A stretch of DNA of 59,071 bases from Pseudomonas putida. Its GTDB lineage: Bacteria > Pseudomonadota > Gammaproteobacteria > Pseudomonadales > Pseudomonadaceae. Below, one piece after another: positions 18,236 to 27,156 of this stretch; the first letter of the stretch is position 1; each line of letters opens with the position of its first letter. The stretch spans positions 1-59,071 of the forward strand of contig NZ_MKZO01000034.1 in NCBI RefSeq assembly GCF_001941965.1. Direction: 5' to 3'. The position numbers were made by a program, and so were the translations under genes. The notes under the pieces are model-generated. The model made no database searches and had not been told where the DNA came from. It worked only from the letters and a program-made list of their open reading frames with translations.

Positions 18236-19342
18236 ATGAGCCTGTTACTTGAGCCTTACACCCTGCGTCAGTTGACCCTGCCGAACCGCATCGCCGTATC
18301 CCCCATGTGCCAGTACTCCAGTGTCGACGGCCTGGCCAACGACTGGCACCTGGTGCACCTCGGCAGCCGTGCGGTCGGCGGTGCCGGGCTGGTCATCACC
18401 GAAGCCGTGGCGGTCACCGCCGACGGTCGCATCACCGCCCAGGACCTGGGCCTGTGGGACGACGCGCAGATCCCGCCGCTGCAACGCATTACCCGGTTTA
18501 TCGTGGCCCAGGGCTCTGTCCCGGGTATCCAGCTGGCCCATGCCGGGCGCAAGGCCAGCACCCATCGGCCGTGGATCGGCAAGCATGGCAGCGTCAAGCC
18601 GGAGGAGGGTGGCTGGACCCCGGTCGGCCCGTCGAAAATCGCCTTCGACCCGCAGCACACCCCGCCCAGCGAGCTGAATGAGGAGCAGATCCGCGACATC
18701 ATCGACGACTTCGTCGCAGCGGCCAAACGGGCGCTGGAGGCGGGGTTCAAGGTGGTGGAGATTCATGCGGCGCATGGGTATCTGCTGCATCAATTCCTTT
18801 CGCCGTTGAGCAATCAGCGGCGTGACAGTTATGGCAGCTGCTTTGAAAACCGTATCCGTTTGACCTTGCAGGTGACCGAGGCGGTGCGGGAGGTATGGCC
18901 GGAGTCGCTGCCGCTGTTCGTGCGGGTATCGGCGACGGACTGGGTGGAGGATGGCTGGAATCCGGATGAGACGGTGGAGCTGGCGAAGCGCTTGAAGACG
19001 TTGGGCGCTGACTTGATCGATGTGTCGTCCGGGGGGACCTCGATGCATGCCGAGATTCCTACCGGCCCTGGCTACCAGACACGCTTCGCGGAGAAGGTGC
19101 GCAAGGAGTCGGGGATTGCCACGGGCACTGTCGGCATGATCACCGAGCCGGCGCAGGCCGAGCATATTCTGCGGACCGGGCAGGCCGACCTGATCTTCCT
19201 GGCCCGGGAGCTGCTGCGCGATCCGTACTGGCCGCTGCATGCCGATGATGACCTGGGCGGCAACAAGGCGACATGGCCGGCGCAGTATCAGCGGGCTACG
19301 AGTCGGGAGCAGCCGATTCATGAGTCTGATTTGAGGGATTGA
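18236..19342 (+). CDS. NADH:flavin oxidoreductase, Old Yellow Enzyme family (YqjM/XenA-like)
   Basis: This is an FMN-dependent ene-reductase of 368 residues. Visible features are the N-terminal strand LLEPYTLRQLTLPNRIAVSP, the Cys in MCQYSS that marks the YqjM/XenA class, HAGRKAST, the substrate-binding HAAHGYLLHQFLSPLSNQR, and phosphate-binding GTVGM with a late LARELLRDPYW. GGAG lies about 10 bases before the ATG. The natural substrate is unknown. Related enzymes reduce electrophilic alkenes and nitro compounds. It stands alone, with REP clusters downstream. Confidence 0.9.
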   Translation: MSLLLEPYTLRQLTLPNRIAVSPMCQYSSVDGLANDWHLVHLGSRAVGGAGLVITEAVAVTADGRITAQDLGLWDDAQIPPLQRITRFIVAQGSVPGIQLAHAGRKASTHRPWIGKHGSVKPEEGGWTPVGPSKIAFDPQHTPPSELNEEQIRDIIDDFVAAAKRALEAGFKVVEIHAAHGYLLHQFLSPLSNQRRDSYGSCFENRIRLTLQVTEAVREVWPESLPLFVRVSATDWVEDGWNPDETVELAKRLKTLGADLIDVSSGGTSMHAEIPTGPGYQTRFAEKVRKESGIATGTVGMITEPAQAEHILRTGQADLIFLARELLRDPYWPLHADDDLGGNKATWPAQYQRATSREQPIHESDLRD

Positions 19343-19346
19343 GATC

Positions 19347-19455
19347 TTTGGGACCGCTGCGCGGTCCTTCGCGGGCAAGCCACGCTCCTACCTTGGAATG
19401 CGTTCGTTTGTAGGAGCGTGGCTTGCCCGCGAAGGGCCGCAAAGCGGCCCCAAAA
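19347..19455. repeat. REP doublet, family A, copy 2
   Basis: CCTTCGCGGGCAAGCCACGC at about 19366 and TGTAGGAGCGTGGCTTGCCC at about 19409 form an inverted pair flanked by GGGACCGC/GCGGCCCC arms, just after the OYE stop. Confidence 0.9.
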
Positions 19456-19500
19456 CCTGGCAACACCGAGTCATTGCCGGGCACTGTTGTTGAATCGACC

Positions 19501-19587
19501 GGCCTCATCGCCGGCAACGCCGGCTCCCACAAGTATTGCGTGCACCACAGAACCTTGTGGGAGCTGGCGTTGCCAGCGATGAGGCCG
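19501..19587. repeat. REP doublet, family B, copy 1
   Basis: GGCCTCATCGCCGGCAACGC and the near reverse complement GCGTTGCCAGCGATGAGGCC bracket about 40 bases that also contain CTCCCACAAG and CTTGTGGGAG. The pair lies between the convergent OYE and flavoprotein genes, where hairpins could end transcription from both sides. Confidence 0.9.
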
Positions 19588-19606
19588 TCAGCCACACCAT
19601 CAGGAT

Positions 19607-21469
19607 TCAGGCCAGCTCACCCACCGCCCGCCAGGCCTCATCAATCGCCGCATGCGCATAAGCACTCCACCCCGCATCCGAGTTGGCGATGCTCACATTG
19701 CCCAGCGGCTTGCGCGCCGTTTCCATCCATTGCTCGGTCTGCGCGGCATCGTCATACAGGCTGTTGGTGAAGCACGCATAGCCGTGTGACCAACGATTGA
19801 CCGTGATCGCCAGGATGTCCTTCTGGTGATCGAACCCACCCGGCCCGAGCATCCGCTGCAACTGCTCGCGCAACTGCGCTTCAAGCTGATCGAAACTCTG
19901 CGCATACAGCTTCGCCCGGCCGGTCCGCGCCTGGTCCCGGGCATTCATCCCGACATTCGGCGTGGTCGGCACATAGACCATATGCAAGCCGATGGCCCTG
20001 GCCGGATCCCGCGGATGTTCATAACCGCCCATGCTCACCGGATAGTCCAGCTTGATTCGGCTGTACGGTTGGGTCGCCGCATAGATTTCATGCACCCCGA
20101 GTTTGTGGAACGCCTGCCAGTTGCGCACCACCACCTTGGTGTACACCAGCGGGAACTTGACGTTCTGGCTCAGGGCATGGGCCTGCGCTTCCGGCAGATC
20201 ACGCAGCAAATACGGGATCATCATGTTGTAGCAGGCCATCACGCAGTGCTTCGCGCGCACCTGCGCCAGTTGCCCGCCACGGCTGTAGCCGATATTCACT
20301 CCGCCCTGCACATTGCGCACGCTCACCGCCGTGCTGTTCAGGCGAATGCGCACCGGGTGCGCCGCCTGATCCAGCTGGCTGTAGTCGAACTTCGCCAGGA
20401 CGATATCTTCCATGCCCTTGCCCGGCGCCACCTGGGGAATCAGGTCGCGCACCAGCAGGCGCGCCACCGAGGCGTTGCCGTCGGGGAAGTGGTAGATGTA
20501 CGGCTCTTCCATCTCCGCCCGGGCTTCCTCGCTGATCGGCTCCAGGTTCATCGCGGCAAAGCCGGGGAAGCCGACGTTGTAGGCGTCATAGGCTGCCACC
20601 GCGTCGATGCTCAAGGCCATGAAGTCATTGGTGCGGCCCTGGAAGTAGGCCACTGCGACCGGTGACAGCCCGACATCCTTGAGCAGGAAGTCGCGGTAGC
20701 TGGTGGTTTCCAGATGCTGCGTCTTCTCTTCCAGGCTCTTGCCGGCGAGGTAATCCCGAGGCGCTTCGTGCAGGTCGATCAGCGCCGTGCGATCCGCTTC
20801 CGGCAACGGGAAGTCGTTGATGAAGTCGCGGATCGAACGGGCGTTGAGCCGGTCCGGGGCGATATCGTCGGCGACCATCGGCGTCGGGTCGCCCGTGACC
20901 AGCTTGTCCTCGCCAAAGGTCTCCTTGTCGAAGAACACCGCACGGGACAACTTCAGGTCCGGGTAGAAGTTGCGCTCGAACGCCGTTTCGAAGCGCTTGA
21001 TCTCCACCCCCAGCGCCTTGAGCAGCCCGTTCACTTTCTTGCTGTACAGATGGTTCGGCGACTGGAACGCCTCGCTGCCGCCATAGCCGATGATCATCCG
21101 CCCGTCGGCGCTGAACTCGTTGCGCTTGGCGTGGCCGCCGAAGTCGTCATGGTTCTCGATCACCAGGATCCGCGCCTGCGGATGTTTCTGCCGGTAGAAC
21201 CAGGCCGCCGACAGCCCACTGATGCCGCCACCGACCACCACCAGGTCGTAGTGCTCGGCGATCGGCAGGGCGTCGGTGTCGAAGGTCTTTTTCTCCCAGC
21301 CCATCTGGTGCGCCACTTCGAAGGCGCCCGGATGGCTGCCGCGCAGGCCGGTCAGGGACGGCGGGTAGTAACGCCCGTCCGGTGCGGCCTGGAGGATCTG
21401 CAGCGGGGTCAGCCCCGCCGCGATGCCGATGGCGACGCCGTTGAGGAAATCACGTCGTGTGATCTGCAT
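19607..21469 (-). CDS. spdH: Spermidine dehydrogenase-like FAD flavoprotein (Tat-exported)
   Basis: The 620-residue FAD enzyme probably oxidises spermidine to 1,3-diaminopropane and 4-aminobutyraldehyde. The N-terminus has a twin-arginine signal (TRRDFLNGVAIGIAAGLTPL), then the dinucleotide-binding VVVGGGISGLSAAWFYRQ and GGHAKRNEF, with GNVSIANSDAGWSAYAHAAI near the C-terminus as in FAD amine oxidases. Length and sequence style match P. aeruginosa SpdH as I remember it. It is the last gene of the polyamine module. The aldehyde dehydrogenase stop lies 9 bases upstream, and an ABC importer of PotABCD type is in the same unit. Substrate identity is inferred. Confidence 0.75.
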   Translation of the reverse strand: MQITRRDFLNGVAIGIAAGLTPLQILQAAPDGRYYPPSLTGLRGSHPGAFEVAHQMGWEKKTFDTDALPIAEHYDLVVVGGGISGLSAAWFYRQKHPQARILVIENHDDFGGHAKRNEFSADGRMIIGYGGSEAFQSPNHLYSKKVNGLLKALGVEIKRFETAFERNFYPDLKLSRAVFFDKETFGEDKLVTGDPTPMVADDIAPDRLNARSIRDFINDFPLPEADRTALIDLHEAPRDYLAGKSLEEKTQHLETTSYRDFLLKDVGLSPVAVAYFQGRTNDFMALSIDAVAAYDAYNVGFPGFAAMNLEPISEEARAEMEEPYIYHFPDGNASVARLLVRDLIPQVAPGKGMEDIVLAKFDYSQLDQAAHPVRIRLNSTAVSVRNVQGGVNIGYSRGGQLAQVRAKHCVMACYNMMIPYLLRDLPEAQAHALSQNVKFPLVYTKVVVRNWQAFHKLGVHEIYAATQPYSRIKLDYPVSMGGYEHPRDPARAIGLHMVYVPTTPNVGMNARDQARTGRAKLYAQSFDQLEAQLREQLQRMLGPGGFDHQKDILAITVNRWSHGYACFTNSLYDDAAQTEQWMETARKPLGNVSIANSDAGWSAYAHAAIDEAWRAVGELA

Positions 21470-21478
21470 GAAGGGTCC

Positions 21479-22903
21479 TTAGTGCTTGAACATCACATGG
21501 CGGATGCAGGTGTAGTCTTCCAGGCCGTACATGGACATGTCCTTGCCATAGCCGGAGAGCTTCTGCCCGCCATGAGGCATTTCGCTGACCAGCATGAAGT
21601 GCGTGTTGACCCAGGTGCAGCCGTATTGCAGGCGCGCCGAAACGCGGTGGGCACGGCCGACATCGGCAGTCCACAGCGACGAGGCCAGGCCGTAGTCGGA
21701 CTCGTTGGCCCACTCCAGCACCTGCGCTTCATCGTCGAAGCGGGTCACCGAGACCACCGGCCCGAACACCTCGCGGCGGACGATCTCGTCGTCCTGCTGG
21801 GCGTCGGCGAGCACGGTCGGTTCGAAGAAGAAGCCGTCACCCGGCACCGCTTTGCCACCGGTCACCAGGCGAATATGCGGCTGGGCAATGGCGCGCTCGA
21901 CGAAGCCAGCCACGCGGTCACGGTGCTGGGCGGTGATCAGCGGGCCGAGCTCGGTTTCCGGGTCGTTCTGCAGGCCGTACTTGATGGTCGACACCGCGGC
22001 GCCGAGCTTCTCGACGAACTTCTCGTAGATGCCGCTCTGCGCGTAGATACGGCAGGCGGCGGTGCAATCCTGGCCGGCGTTGTAGAAGCCGAAGGTACGG
22101 ATGCCTTCAACCGCCGCATCGATATCGGCGTCGTCGAAGATGATTACCGGGGCCTTGCCGCCCAACTCCATGTGCATGCGCTTCACGCTGTCGGCGGTGC
22201 TGGAGATGATGTTCGAGCCGGTGGCGATGGAGCCGGTCAGCGAGACCATGCGCACCTTGGGGTGAGTGACCAGTGGCGCGCCAACGCTCGGGCCCTTGCC
22301 GAAGACGATATTGAGCACGCCGGCCGGGAAGATGTCGTTAGCCAGCTGGGCCAGGCGCAGGGCGGTCAGCGGGGTCTGTTCGGACGGTTTGAGCACCACG
22401 GTATTGCCGGCAGCAAGGGCCGGGGCGATCTTCCAGGCGACCATCATCAGCGGGTAGTTCCACGGCGCGATGGAGGCGATCACGCCCACCGGGTCGCGGC
22501 GGATCATCGAGGTATGGCCCGGCAGGTATTCGCCCGCAGCGGAACCGTTGAGGCAGCGGCTGGCGCCGGCGAAGAAGCGGAACACGTCGGCGATGGCCGG
22601 GATCTCGTCGTTCAGCGCGGCGCTGTAGGGCTTGCCGCAGTTGTCCGATTCCAGTCTGGCCAGCTCTTCACCATGGGCTTCGATGGCATCGGCCAGTTTC
22701 AGCAGCAGGCCGGAGCGGTCCTTCGGCGCGGTCTGCGACCAGGCGTCGAAGGCGTTGTCGGCAGCGCGCACGGCGGCGTCGACCTGGGCCGCGCTGGCTT
22801 CCTTGATGCTCACCAGGGTGGTCCCCAGCGACGGGTTGAGTACGTCATGGCTCGGGCCTTCGCCTTCCAGCAGTTGGCCGTTGATCAGCAGTTGGGTTTG
22901 CAT
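21479..22903 (-). CDS. 4-aminobutyraldehyde dehydrogenase-type aldehyde dehydrogenase (copy 1)
   Basis: The 474-residue NAD-dependent enzyme is predicted to oxidise aminobutyraldehyde from polyamines to 4-aminobutyrate. Motifs: IAPWNYPLMMVAWKIAPALA, KPSEQTPL, catalytic Glu in MELGGKAPVI, catalytic Cys in GQDCTAACRIYA, and FGPVVSVTRFD. The GQDCTAACR form is typical of the PatD/YdcW group. It lies between the ABC permease and the spermidine dehydrogenase-like gene, whose product would supply its aldehyde. A paralogue sits at the other end of the cluster (27157-28617). Confidence 0.88.
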   Translation of the reverse strand: MQTQLLINGQLLEGEGPSHDVLNPSLGTTLVSIKEASAAQVDAAVRAADNAFDAWSQTAPKDRSGLLLKLADAIEAHGEELARLESDNCGKPYSAALNDEIPAIADVFRFFAGASRCLNGSAAGEYLPGHTSMIRRDPVGVIASIAPWNYPLMMVAWKIAPALAAGNTVVLKPSEQTPLTALRLAQLANDIFPAGVLNIVFGKGPSVGAPLVTHPKVRMVSLTGSIATGSNIISSTADSVKRMHMELGGKAPVIIFDDADIDAAVEGIRTFGFYNAGQDCTAACRIYAQSGIYEKFVEKLGAAVSTIKYGLQNDPETELGPLITAQHRDRVAGFVERAIAQPHIRLVTGGKAVPGDGFFFEPTVLADAQQDDEIVRREVFGPVVSVTRFDDEAQVLEWANESDYGLASSLWTADVGRAHRVSARLQYGCTWVNTHFMLVSEMPHGGQKLSGYGKDMSMYGLEDYTCIRHVMFKH

Positions 22904-22930
22904 GAGTCAGTCCTCGTCAGCATGTCGGGG

Positions 22931-23737
22931 TTATTTGCCGCTGCCGGCAACGCTTTCGCCGCCGCGGGTCAGGTAGTAGGCGCCAAGGATCGGCAGCATG
23001 GTCACCATCATCACCAGCATGGCGACCACGTTGGTCACCGGTACGTCGCGCGGCCGGCTGAGCTGGTTGAGCAGCCAGATCGGCAGGGTGCGTTCGTGCC
23101 CGGCGGTGAAGGTGGTGACGATGATCTCGTCGAACGACAGGGCGAAGGCCAGCATGCCGCCGGCCAGCAGCGCCGAGCCGAGGTTCGGCAGGATGATGTA
23201 GCGGAAGGTCTGCCAGCCGTCGGCGCCGAGGTCCATGGAGGCCTCGATCAGGCTCTGCGAGGTGCGGCGCAGGCGGGCGATCACGTTGTTGTAGACGATC
23301 ACCACGCAGAAGGTCGCGTGGCCGACCACGATGGTGAAGATCCCCGGCTCGATGCCCAGGGCCTTGAACGCCGAGAGCAGGGCGATACCGGTGATGATCC
23401 CGGGCAGGGCGATCGGCAGGATCAGCATCAGCGAGATGCCTTCCTTGCCGAAGAAACTGCGCCGGTACAGCGCCGCCGAAGCCAGGGTGCCGAGCACCAG
23501 GGCGATCAGCGTGGCCAGGCAGGCGACCTGCAACGACAGCTTGATCGACTCCAGCACGTCCGGCCGCGAGAAGGCCACGCTGAACCACTTCAGGGTAAAG
23601 CCCTGGGGCGGGAAGCTGAACGCCGCGTCTTCGGTGTTGAAGGCGTAGAGGAAGATGATCAGGATCGGGAAGTGCAGGAACACCAGCCCGCCCCAGGCTG
23701 CGATACGCAGGCCCAGCGAAGCTTTTTCAGAGTGCAT
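22931..23737 (-). CDS. Polyamine ABC transporter permease (PotC/YdcV-like)
   Basis: The 268-residue inner-membrane permease has six hydrophobic segments and the EAA-type loop contacting the ATPase (QSLIEASMDLGADGWQTFRY). The ATG at 23737 (MHSEKASLGLRIAAWGG) is preferred to one at 23761 because it overlaps the upstream permease stop by only 11 bases and gives a normal N-terminus. It forms the membrane dimer with the preceding permease gene. Confidence 0.9.
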   Translation of the reverse strand: MHSEKASLGLRIAAWGGLVFLHFPILIIFLYAFNTEDAAFSFPPQGFTLKWFSVAFSRPDVLESIKLSLQVACLATLIALVLGTLASAALYRRSFFGKEGISLMLILPIALPGIITGIALLSAFKALGIEPGIFTIVVGHATFCVVIVYNNVIARLRRTSQSLIEASMDLGADGWQTFRYIILPNLGSALLAGGMLAFALSFDEIIVTTFTAGHERTLPIWLLNQLSRPRDVPVTNVVAMLVMMVTMLPILGAYYLTRGGESVAGSGK

Positions 23738-24665
23738 CGAAGGCCCCCAGGCGTTTGACAATGGACAGGTAGAGGGCGATCAGCACGATCGGCACCAAGG
23801 TGAAGGCCGCGGCCATCGGCATGTTGCCGATCGCGCCCTGTTGGGCGTAGACCATGCCGCCAATGAAGTAGCCGGGCGGGCCTACCAGTTGCGGGACGAT
23901 GAAATCGCCGAGGGTCAGGGAGAAGGTGAAGATCGAACCGGCCGCGATGCCCGGCACCGACAGCGGCAGGATCACCTGCATGAAGGTCTGCCGTGGCGTC
24001 GCGCCAAGGTCCGCCGAGGCGTGCAGCAGCGACGGCGGCAGGCGTTCGAGGGAGGCCTGGATCGGCAGGATCATGAACGGCAGCCAGATGTACACGAAGA
24101 CCAGGAAGCGCCCCAGGTGCGAGGTCGACAGGGTGCTGCCGCCGACCCCGGGGATGCCGAGGAGGAATTGCAGCACCGGTTCCAGGTGCAGCAACTGCAC
24201 GAACCACTGGGCCACGCCGCCCTTGGCCAGCAGCAGGGTCCAGGCATAGGCCTTGACGATGTAGCTGGCCCACATTGGCATCATCACCGCGATATAGAAG
24301 AACGCCTTGGTCTTGCCCGTGGTGTAGCGCGCCATGTAGTAGGCGATGGGGAAGGCCAGGGCGGCACTGGCGATGGACACGGCGATGGCCATGGTCAGGG
24401 TGCGCACGATGATGTCGAAGTTCGCCGGGTTGAACAGCGCGGCGAAGTTGGCCAGGGTCAGGTCCGGCGTCACCGCCATGGTGAAGTCGTCGAAGGTGTA
24501 GAAGCCTTGCCACAGCAGGCCCAGCAGCGAGCCGAGGTAGATCGCGCCGAACCAGATCAGCGGCGGGATCAGCAGCAGCGCCAGGTACAGGTTGGGCTTG
24601 CGGTAGAGCAGGTTGGAGAAGCGCCGCATGGGCGATCCCGAGGCTTGGGTCAGGGCCAGGCTCAT
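23727..24665 (-). CDS. Polyamine ABC transporter permease (PotB/YdcU-like)
   Basis: The 312-residue inner-membrane permease begins MSLALTQASGSPMRRFSNLL. Hydrophobic helices include LYLALLLIPPLIWFGAIYLG, and the ATPase-contact loop is LLHASADLGATPRQTFMQVI. Its ATG is 1 base from the stop of the ATPase gene and its end overlaps the next permease, so the transporter genes are translationally coupled. Confidence 0.92.
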   Translation of the reverse strand: MSLALTQASGSPMRRFSNLLYRKPNLYLALLLIPPLIWFGAIYLGSLLGLLWQGFYTFDDFTMAVTPDLTLANFAALFNPANFDIIVRTLTMAIAVSIASAALAFPIAYYMARYTTGKTKAFFYIAVMMPMWASYIVKAYAWTLLLAKGGVAQWFVQLLHLEPVLQFLLGIPGVGGSTLSTSHLGRFLVFVYIWLPFMILPIQASLERLPPSLLHASADLGATPRQTFMQVILPLSVPGIAAGSIFTFSLTLGDFIVPQLVGPPGYFIGGMVYAQQGAIGNMPMAAAFTLVPIVLIALYLSIVKRLGAFDAL

Positions 24666-24666
24666 C

Positions 24667-25704
24667 TCAGCGGCCCTCGCCCAGAACGGTTTCCTGCAGC
24701 GGCGTCATCGCCTCGCGGGCCCAGTGCGCGGCCAGGCGCTGACCTGGTTGCAACTGGGCGACGTCGGCCTGCCACTGGGTGTTGGCCTGGCTGACATTGA
24801 GCAACTGGCCGTTGTCCAGTTTCAGCTCGAAGCGGGTGGCGCTGCCCTGGTACTGGATATCGTGGAGCACGCCGCTGACCTGGACCTGGCCACTCACGGC
24901 GGAGTCGCCCAGGCGGATATGTTCCGGGCGGATCGAGAAGGGCTGGGTGCTGCCGTTCAACTGGCTGGCGAGGTCGTCGCGGATCACGTTGGAGGTGCCG
25001 ACGAACTCGGCGACGAAGGTGGTGGCCGGCTTCATGTAGAGGTTGCGCGGAGTGTCCACCTGCTCGATGCGCCCGCGGTTGAACACGGCGACGCGGTCGG
25101 ACATGGACAGCGCCTCGGTCTGGTCGTGGGTGACGAAGATGAAAGTGATGCCCAGCTGGCGCTGGAGCTTCTTCAGTTCGGTCTGCATCTGTTCGCGCAG
25201 CTTCAGGTCGAGGGCGCCGAGGGGTTCGTCGAGCAGCAGCACCCGGGGGCGGTTGACCAGGGCACGGGCCAGGGCGACGCGCTGGCGCTGGCCGCCGGAC
25301 AGTTGTACCGGCTTGCGGCTGCCGTAGCCGCCGAGGGCGACCATCGCCAGGGCCTCTTCGGCGCGGGCATGGCGTTCCTGTTTGCTCACGCCCTTGACCT
25401 TGAGGCCGTAGGCGACGTTGTCCAGCACGCTCATATGGGGGAACAGGGCGTAGTCCTGGAACACCGTATTGACGTCGCGCTGGTAGGGCGGCAGGCCGGC
25501 GGCTTCGGCGCCGTGGATGCGGATCGAGCCGGCGCTGGGTTGTTCGAAGCCGGCGATCAGGCGCAGGCAGGTGGTCTTGCCCGAGCCCGAGGGGCCGAGC
25601 ATGGAAAAGAACTCGCCGTCCTGGATATCGATGGATACCCGGTCGACGGCTTTCACCTCGCCGAACAAGCGGGAAACCTGGGTGAACTGGACTGCAAGGG
25701 TCAT
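24667..25704 (-). CDS. Polyamine ABC transporter ATP-binding protein (PotA/YdcT-like)
   Basis: The 345-residue ATPase has Walker A GPSGSGKTTCLR, signature LSGGQRQRVALARAL, Walker B RVLLLDEPLGALD and the switch His in FVTHDQTEAL. The C-terminal TOBE-like domain (FSIRPEHIRLGD) is typical of the PotA/spermidine-iron group. It energises the two permeases encoded directly downstream. A REP doublet lies between it and the binding-protein gene upstream. Confidence 0.93.
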   Translation of the reverse strand: MTLAVQFTQVSRLFGEVKAVDRVSIDIQDGEFFSMLGPSGSGKTTCLRLIAGFEQPSAGSIRIHGAEAAGLPPYQRDVNTVFQDYALFPHMSVLDNVAYGLKVKGVSKQERHARAEEALAMVALGGYGSRKPVQLSGGQRQRVALARALVNRPRVLLLDEPLGALDLKLREQMQTELKKLQRQLGITFIFVTHDQTEALSMSDRVAVFNRGRIEQVDTPRNLYMKPATTFVAEFVGTSNVIRDDLASQLNGSTQPFSIRPEHIRLGDSAVSGQVQVSGVLHDIQYQGSATRFELKLDNGQLLNVSQANTQWQADVAQLQPGQRLAAHWAREAMTPLQETVLGEGR

Positions 25705-25807
25705 GGTGCGGTGCTCCGGATAGGCGTGGGTGTGTGCAGCGGCCCAGGCCTGGACGACTGACGACGGTGGTGCGTGTTTTTGCAGGGGTTTTTTGGGTTG
25801 CCCTCTC

Positions 25808-25892
25808 GGGCCCTATCGCTGGCAAGCCAGCTCCCACAGGGATCGCGGCGCACACAGAACCTGTGGGAGCTGGCTTGCCAGCGATGAGGCCC
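25808..25892. repeat. REP doublet, family B, copy 2
   Basis: CCTATCGCTGGCAAGCCAGC and GCTGGCTTGCCAGCGATGAG face each other, with CTCCCACAG/CTGTGGGAG inside. It fills the gap between the binding-protein stop and the ATPase start. In ABC operons such hairpins often keep the 5' (binding protein) part of the message more abundant. Confidence 0.92.
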
Positions 25893-25916
25893 TCGAAAGC
25901 AACCCAGGGCTAAGGC

Positions 25917-27068
25917 TTATCGCCCACCCATGATCGCGATGTAGTCCTGGGTCCAGCGGCTGTACGGCACGAACTTGCCGCCTTCAGCCTGCGGGGTTTT
26001 CCAGAAGGCGATCTTGTCGAACTGGTCGAAGCCGTTGGTCTTGCAGCCCTCGGGCCCGAGCAGCTCGCTGCCGGTGCAGGCCGCCGGGACCGCCGGCAGC
26101 GAACCGAACCACGCCGCCACATCGCCCTGGACCTTCGGCTGCAGCGACCAGTCCATCCACTTGTACGCACAGTTCGGGTGCTTGGCCTCGGCATGCAGCA
26201 TGGTGGTGTCGGCCCAGCCGGTCGCGCCTTCCTTCGGAATCACCGACGCCACCGGCTGCTTGTCGGCCTTCAGGCCATTGACCATGTAGCCCCAGGAACT
26301 GGACGCAGCCACGCCTTCGTTCTTCACGTCGCTCATCTGCACCGTCGCGTCATGCCAGTAGCGGTGGATCAGCGGCTGTTGCTGGCGCAGCAGGTCGAGC
26401 ACGGCCTTGTACTGCTCTTCATTCAGCTCGTAGGGGTTCTTGATCCCCAGTTCCGGCTTGGCCGTCTTCAGGTACAGCGCCGCATCGGCGATATAGATCG
26501 GGCCGTCATAGGCCTGCACCCGGCCCTTGTTCGGCTTGCCATCGGGGAAGTTCTGCGGCTCGAACACCACCTTCCAGCTGTCCGGCGCCTGCGGGAACAC
26601 GTTGGTGTTGTACATCAGCACGTTCGGCCCCCACTGGTACGGCGTGCCGTAGACCTGCTTGTTGACCACGTACCACGGCCCGTCCTGCAGGCGCGGGTCG
26701 ATGTTCTTCCAGTTGGGGATCAGCGACGTATTGATCGGCTGCACCCGCTTGCCGACGATCAGGCGCAGCGAGGCGTCGCCCGACGCGGTGACCAGGTCAT
26801 AACCGCCCTTGGCCATCAGGCTGACCATTTCATCGGAGGTGGCGGCGGTCTTCACGCTGACCTTGCAGCCGGTTTCCTTCTCGAAGCCGGTGACCCAGTC
26901 ATAGGCCTTGTCGCTGTCGCCGCGCTCGATATAGCCCGGCCAGGCGACGATATCCAGCTGGCCTTCGCCGGCACCCACGGCCTTCAGCGGTTCGGCGGCC
27001 TGCAGGCTGGCGCTGGCCAGCAGGGCGGTGCTCAGGGCGCTGAGCAATGCGGTCTTGTGCGCGAACAT
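25917..27068 (-). CDS. Polyamine ABC transporter substrate-binding protein (PotD/YdcS-like)
   Basis: The 383-residue periplasmic protein has a signal peptide (MFAHKTALLSALSTALLASA..LQAA). Mature motifs are LDIVAWPGYIERGDSDKAYD, CKVSVKTAATSDEMVSLMAKG and YDLVTASGDASLRLI, as in spermidine/putrescine-binding proteins. The C-terminal part contains four Cys residues in CTGSELLGPEGCKTN and NCAYKW. It is the first transporter gene in the unit. The exact ligand is not readable, but the neighbours favour putrescine, spermidine or 4-aminobutyrate-like compounds. Confidence 0.9.
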   Translation of the reverse strand: MFAHKTALLSALSTALLASASLQAAEPLKAVGAGEGQLDIVAWPGYIERGDSDKAYDWVTGFEKETGCKVSVKTAATSDEMVSLMAKGGYDLVTASGDASLRLIVGKRVQPINTSLIPNWKNIDPRLQDGPWYVVNKQVYGTPYQWGPNVLMYNTNVFPQAPDSWKVVFEPQNFPDGKPNKGRVQAYDGPIYIADAALYLKTAKPELGIKNPYELNEEQYKAVLDLLRQQQPLIHRYWHDATVQMSDVKNEGVAASSSWGYMVNGLKADKQPVASVIPKEGATGWADTTMLHAEAKHPNCAYKWMDWSLQPKVQGDVAAWFGSLPAVPAACTGSELLGPEGCKTNGFDQFDKIAFWKTPQAEGGKFVPYSRWTQDYIAIMGGR

Positions 27069-27156
27069 GGTGTTCCCTCTTGTTCAAATAGTTGTCGGGG
27101 CAGATTGGCAAACGGTGCAGCGATCCAGCGTTTTATTAGGGTAGTGCGAACGTCGT

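Noticed and set aside
20714..23758. A 1014-codon open frame on the plus strand
   Set aside because: It lies entirely antisense to the flavoprotein, aldehyde dehydrogenase and permease genes, has low-complexity Gln/His/Val-rich translation typical of GC-rich shadow frames, and no recognisable motifs.
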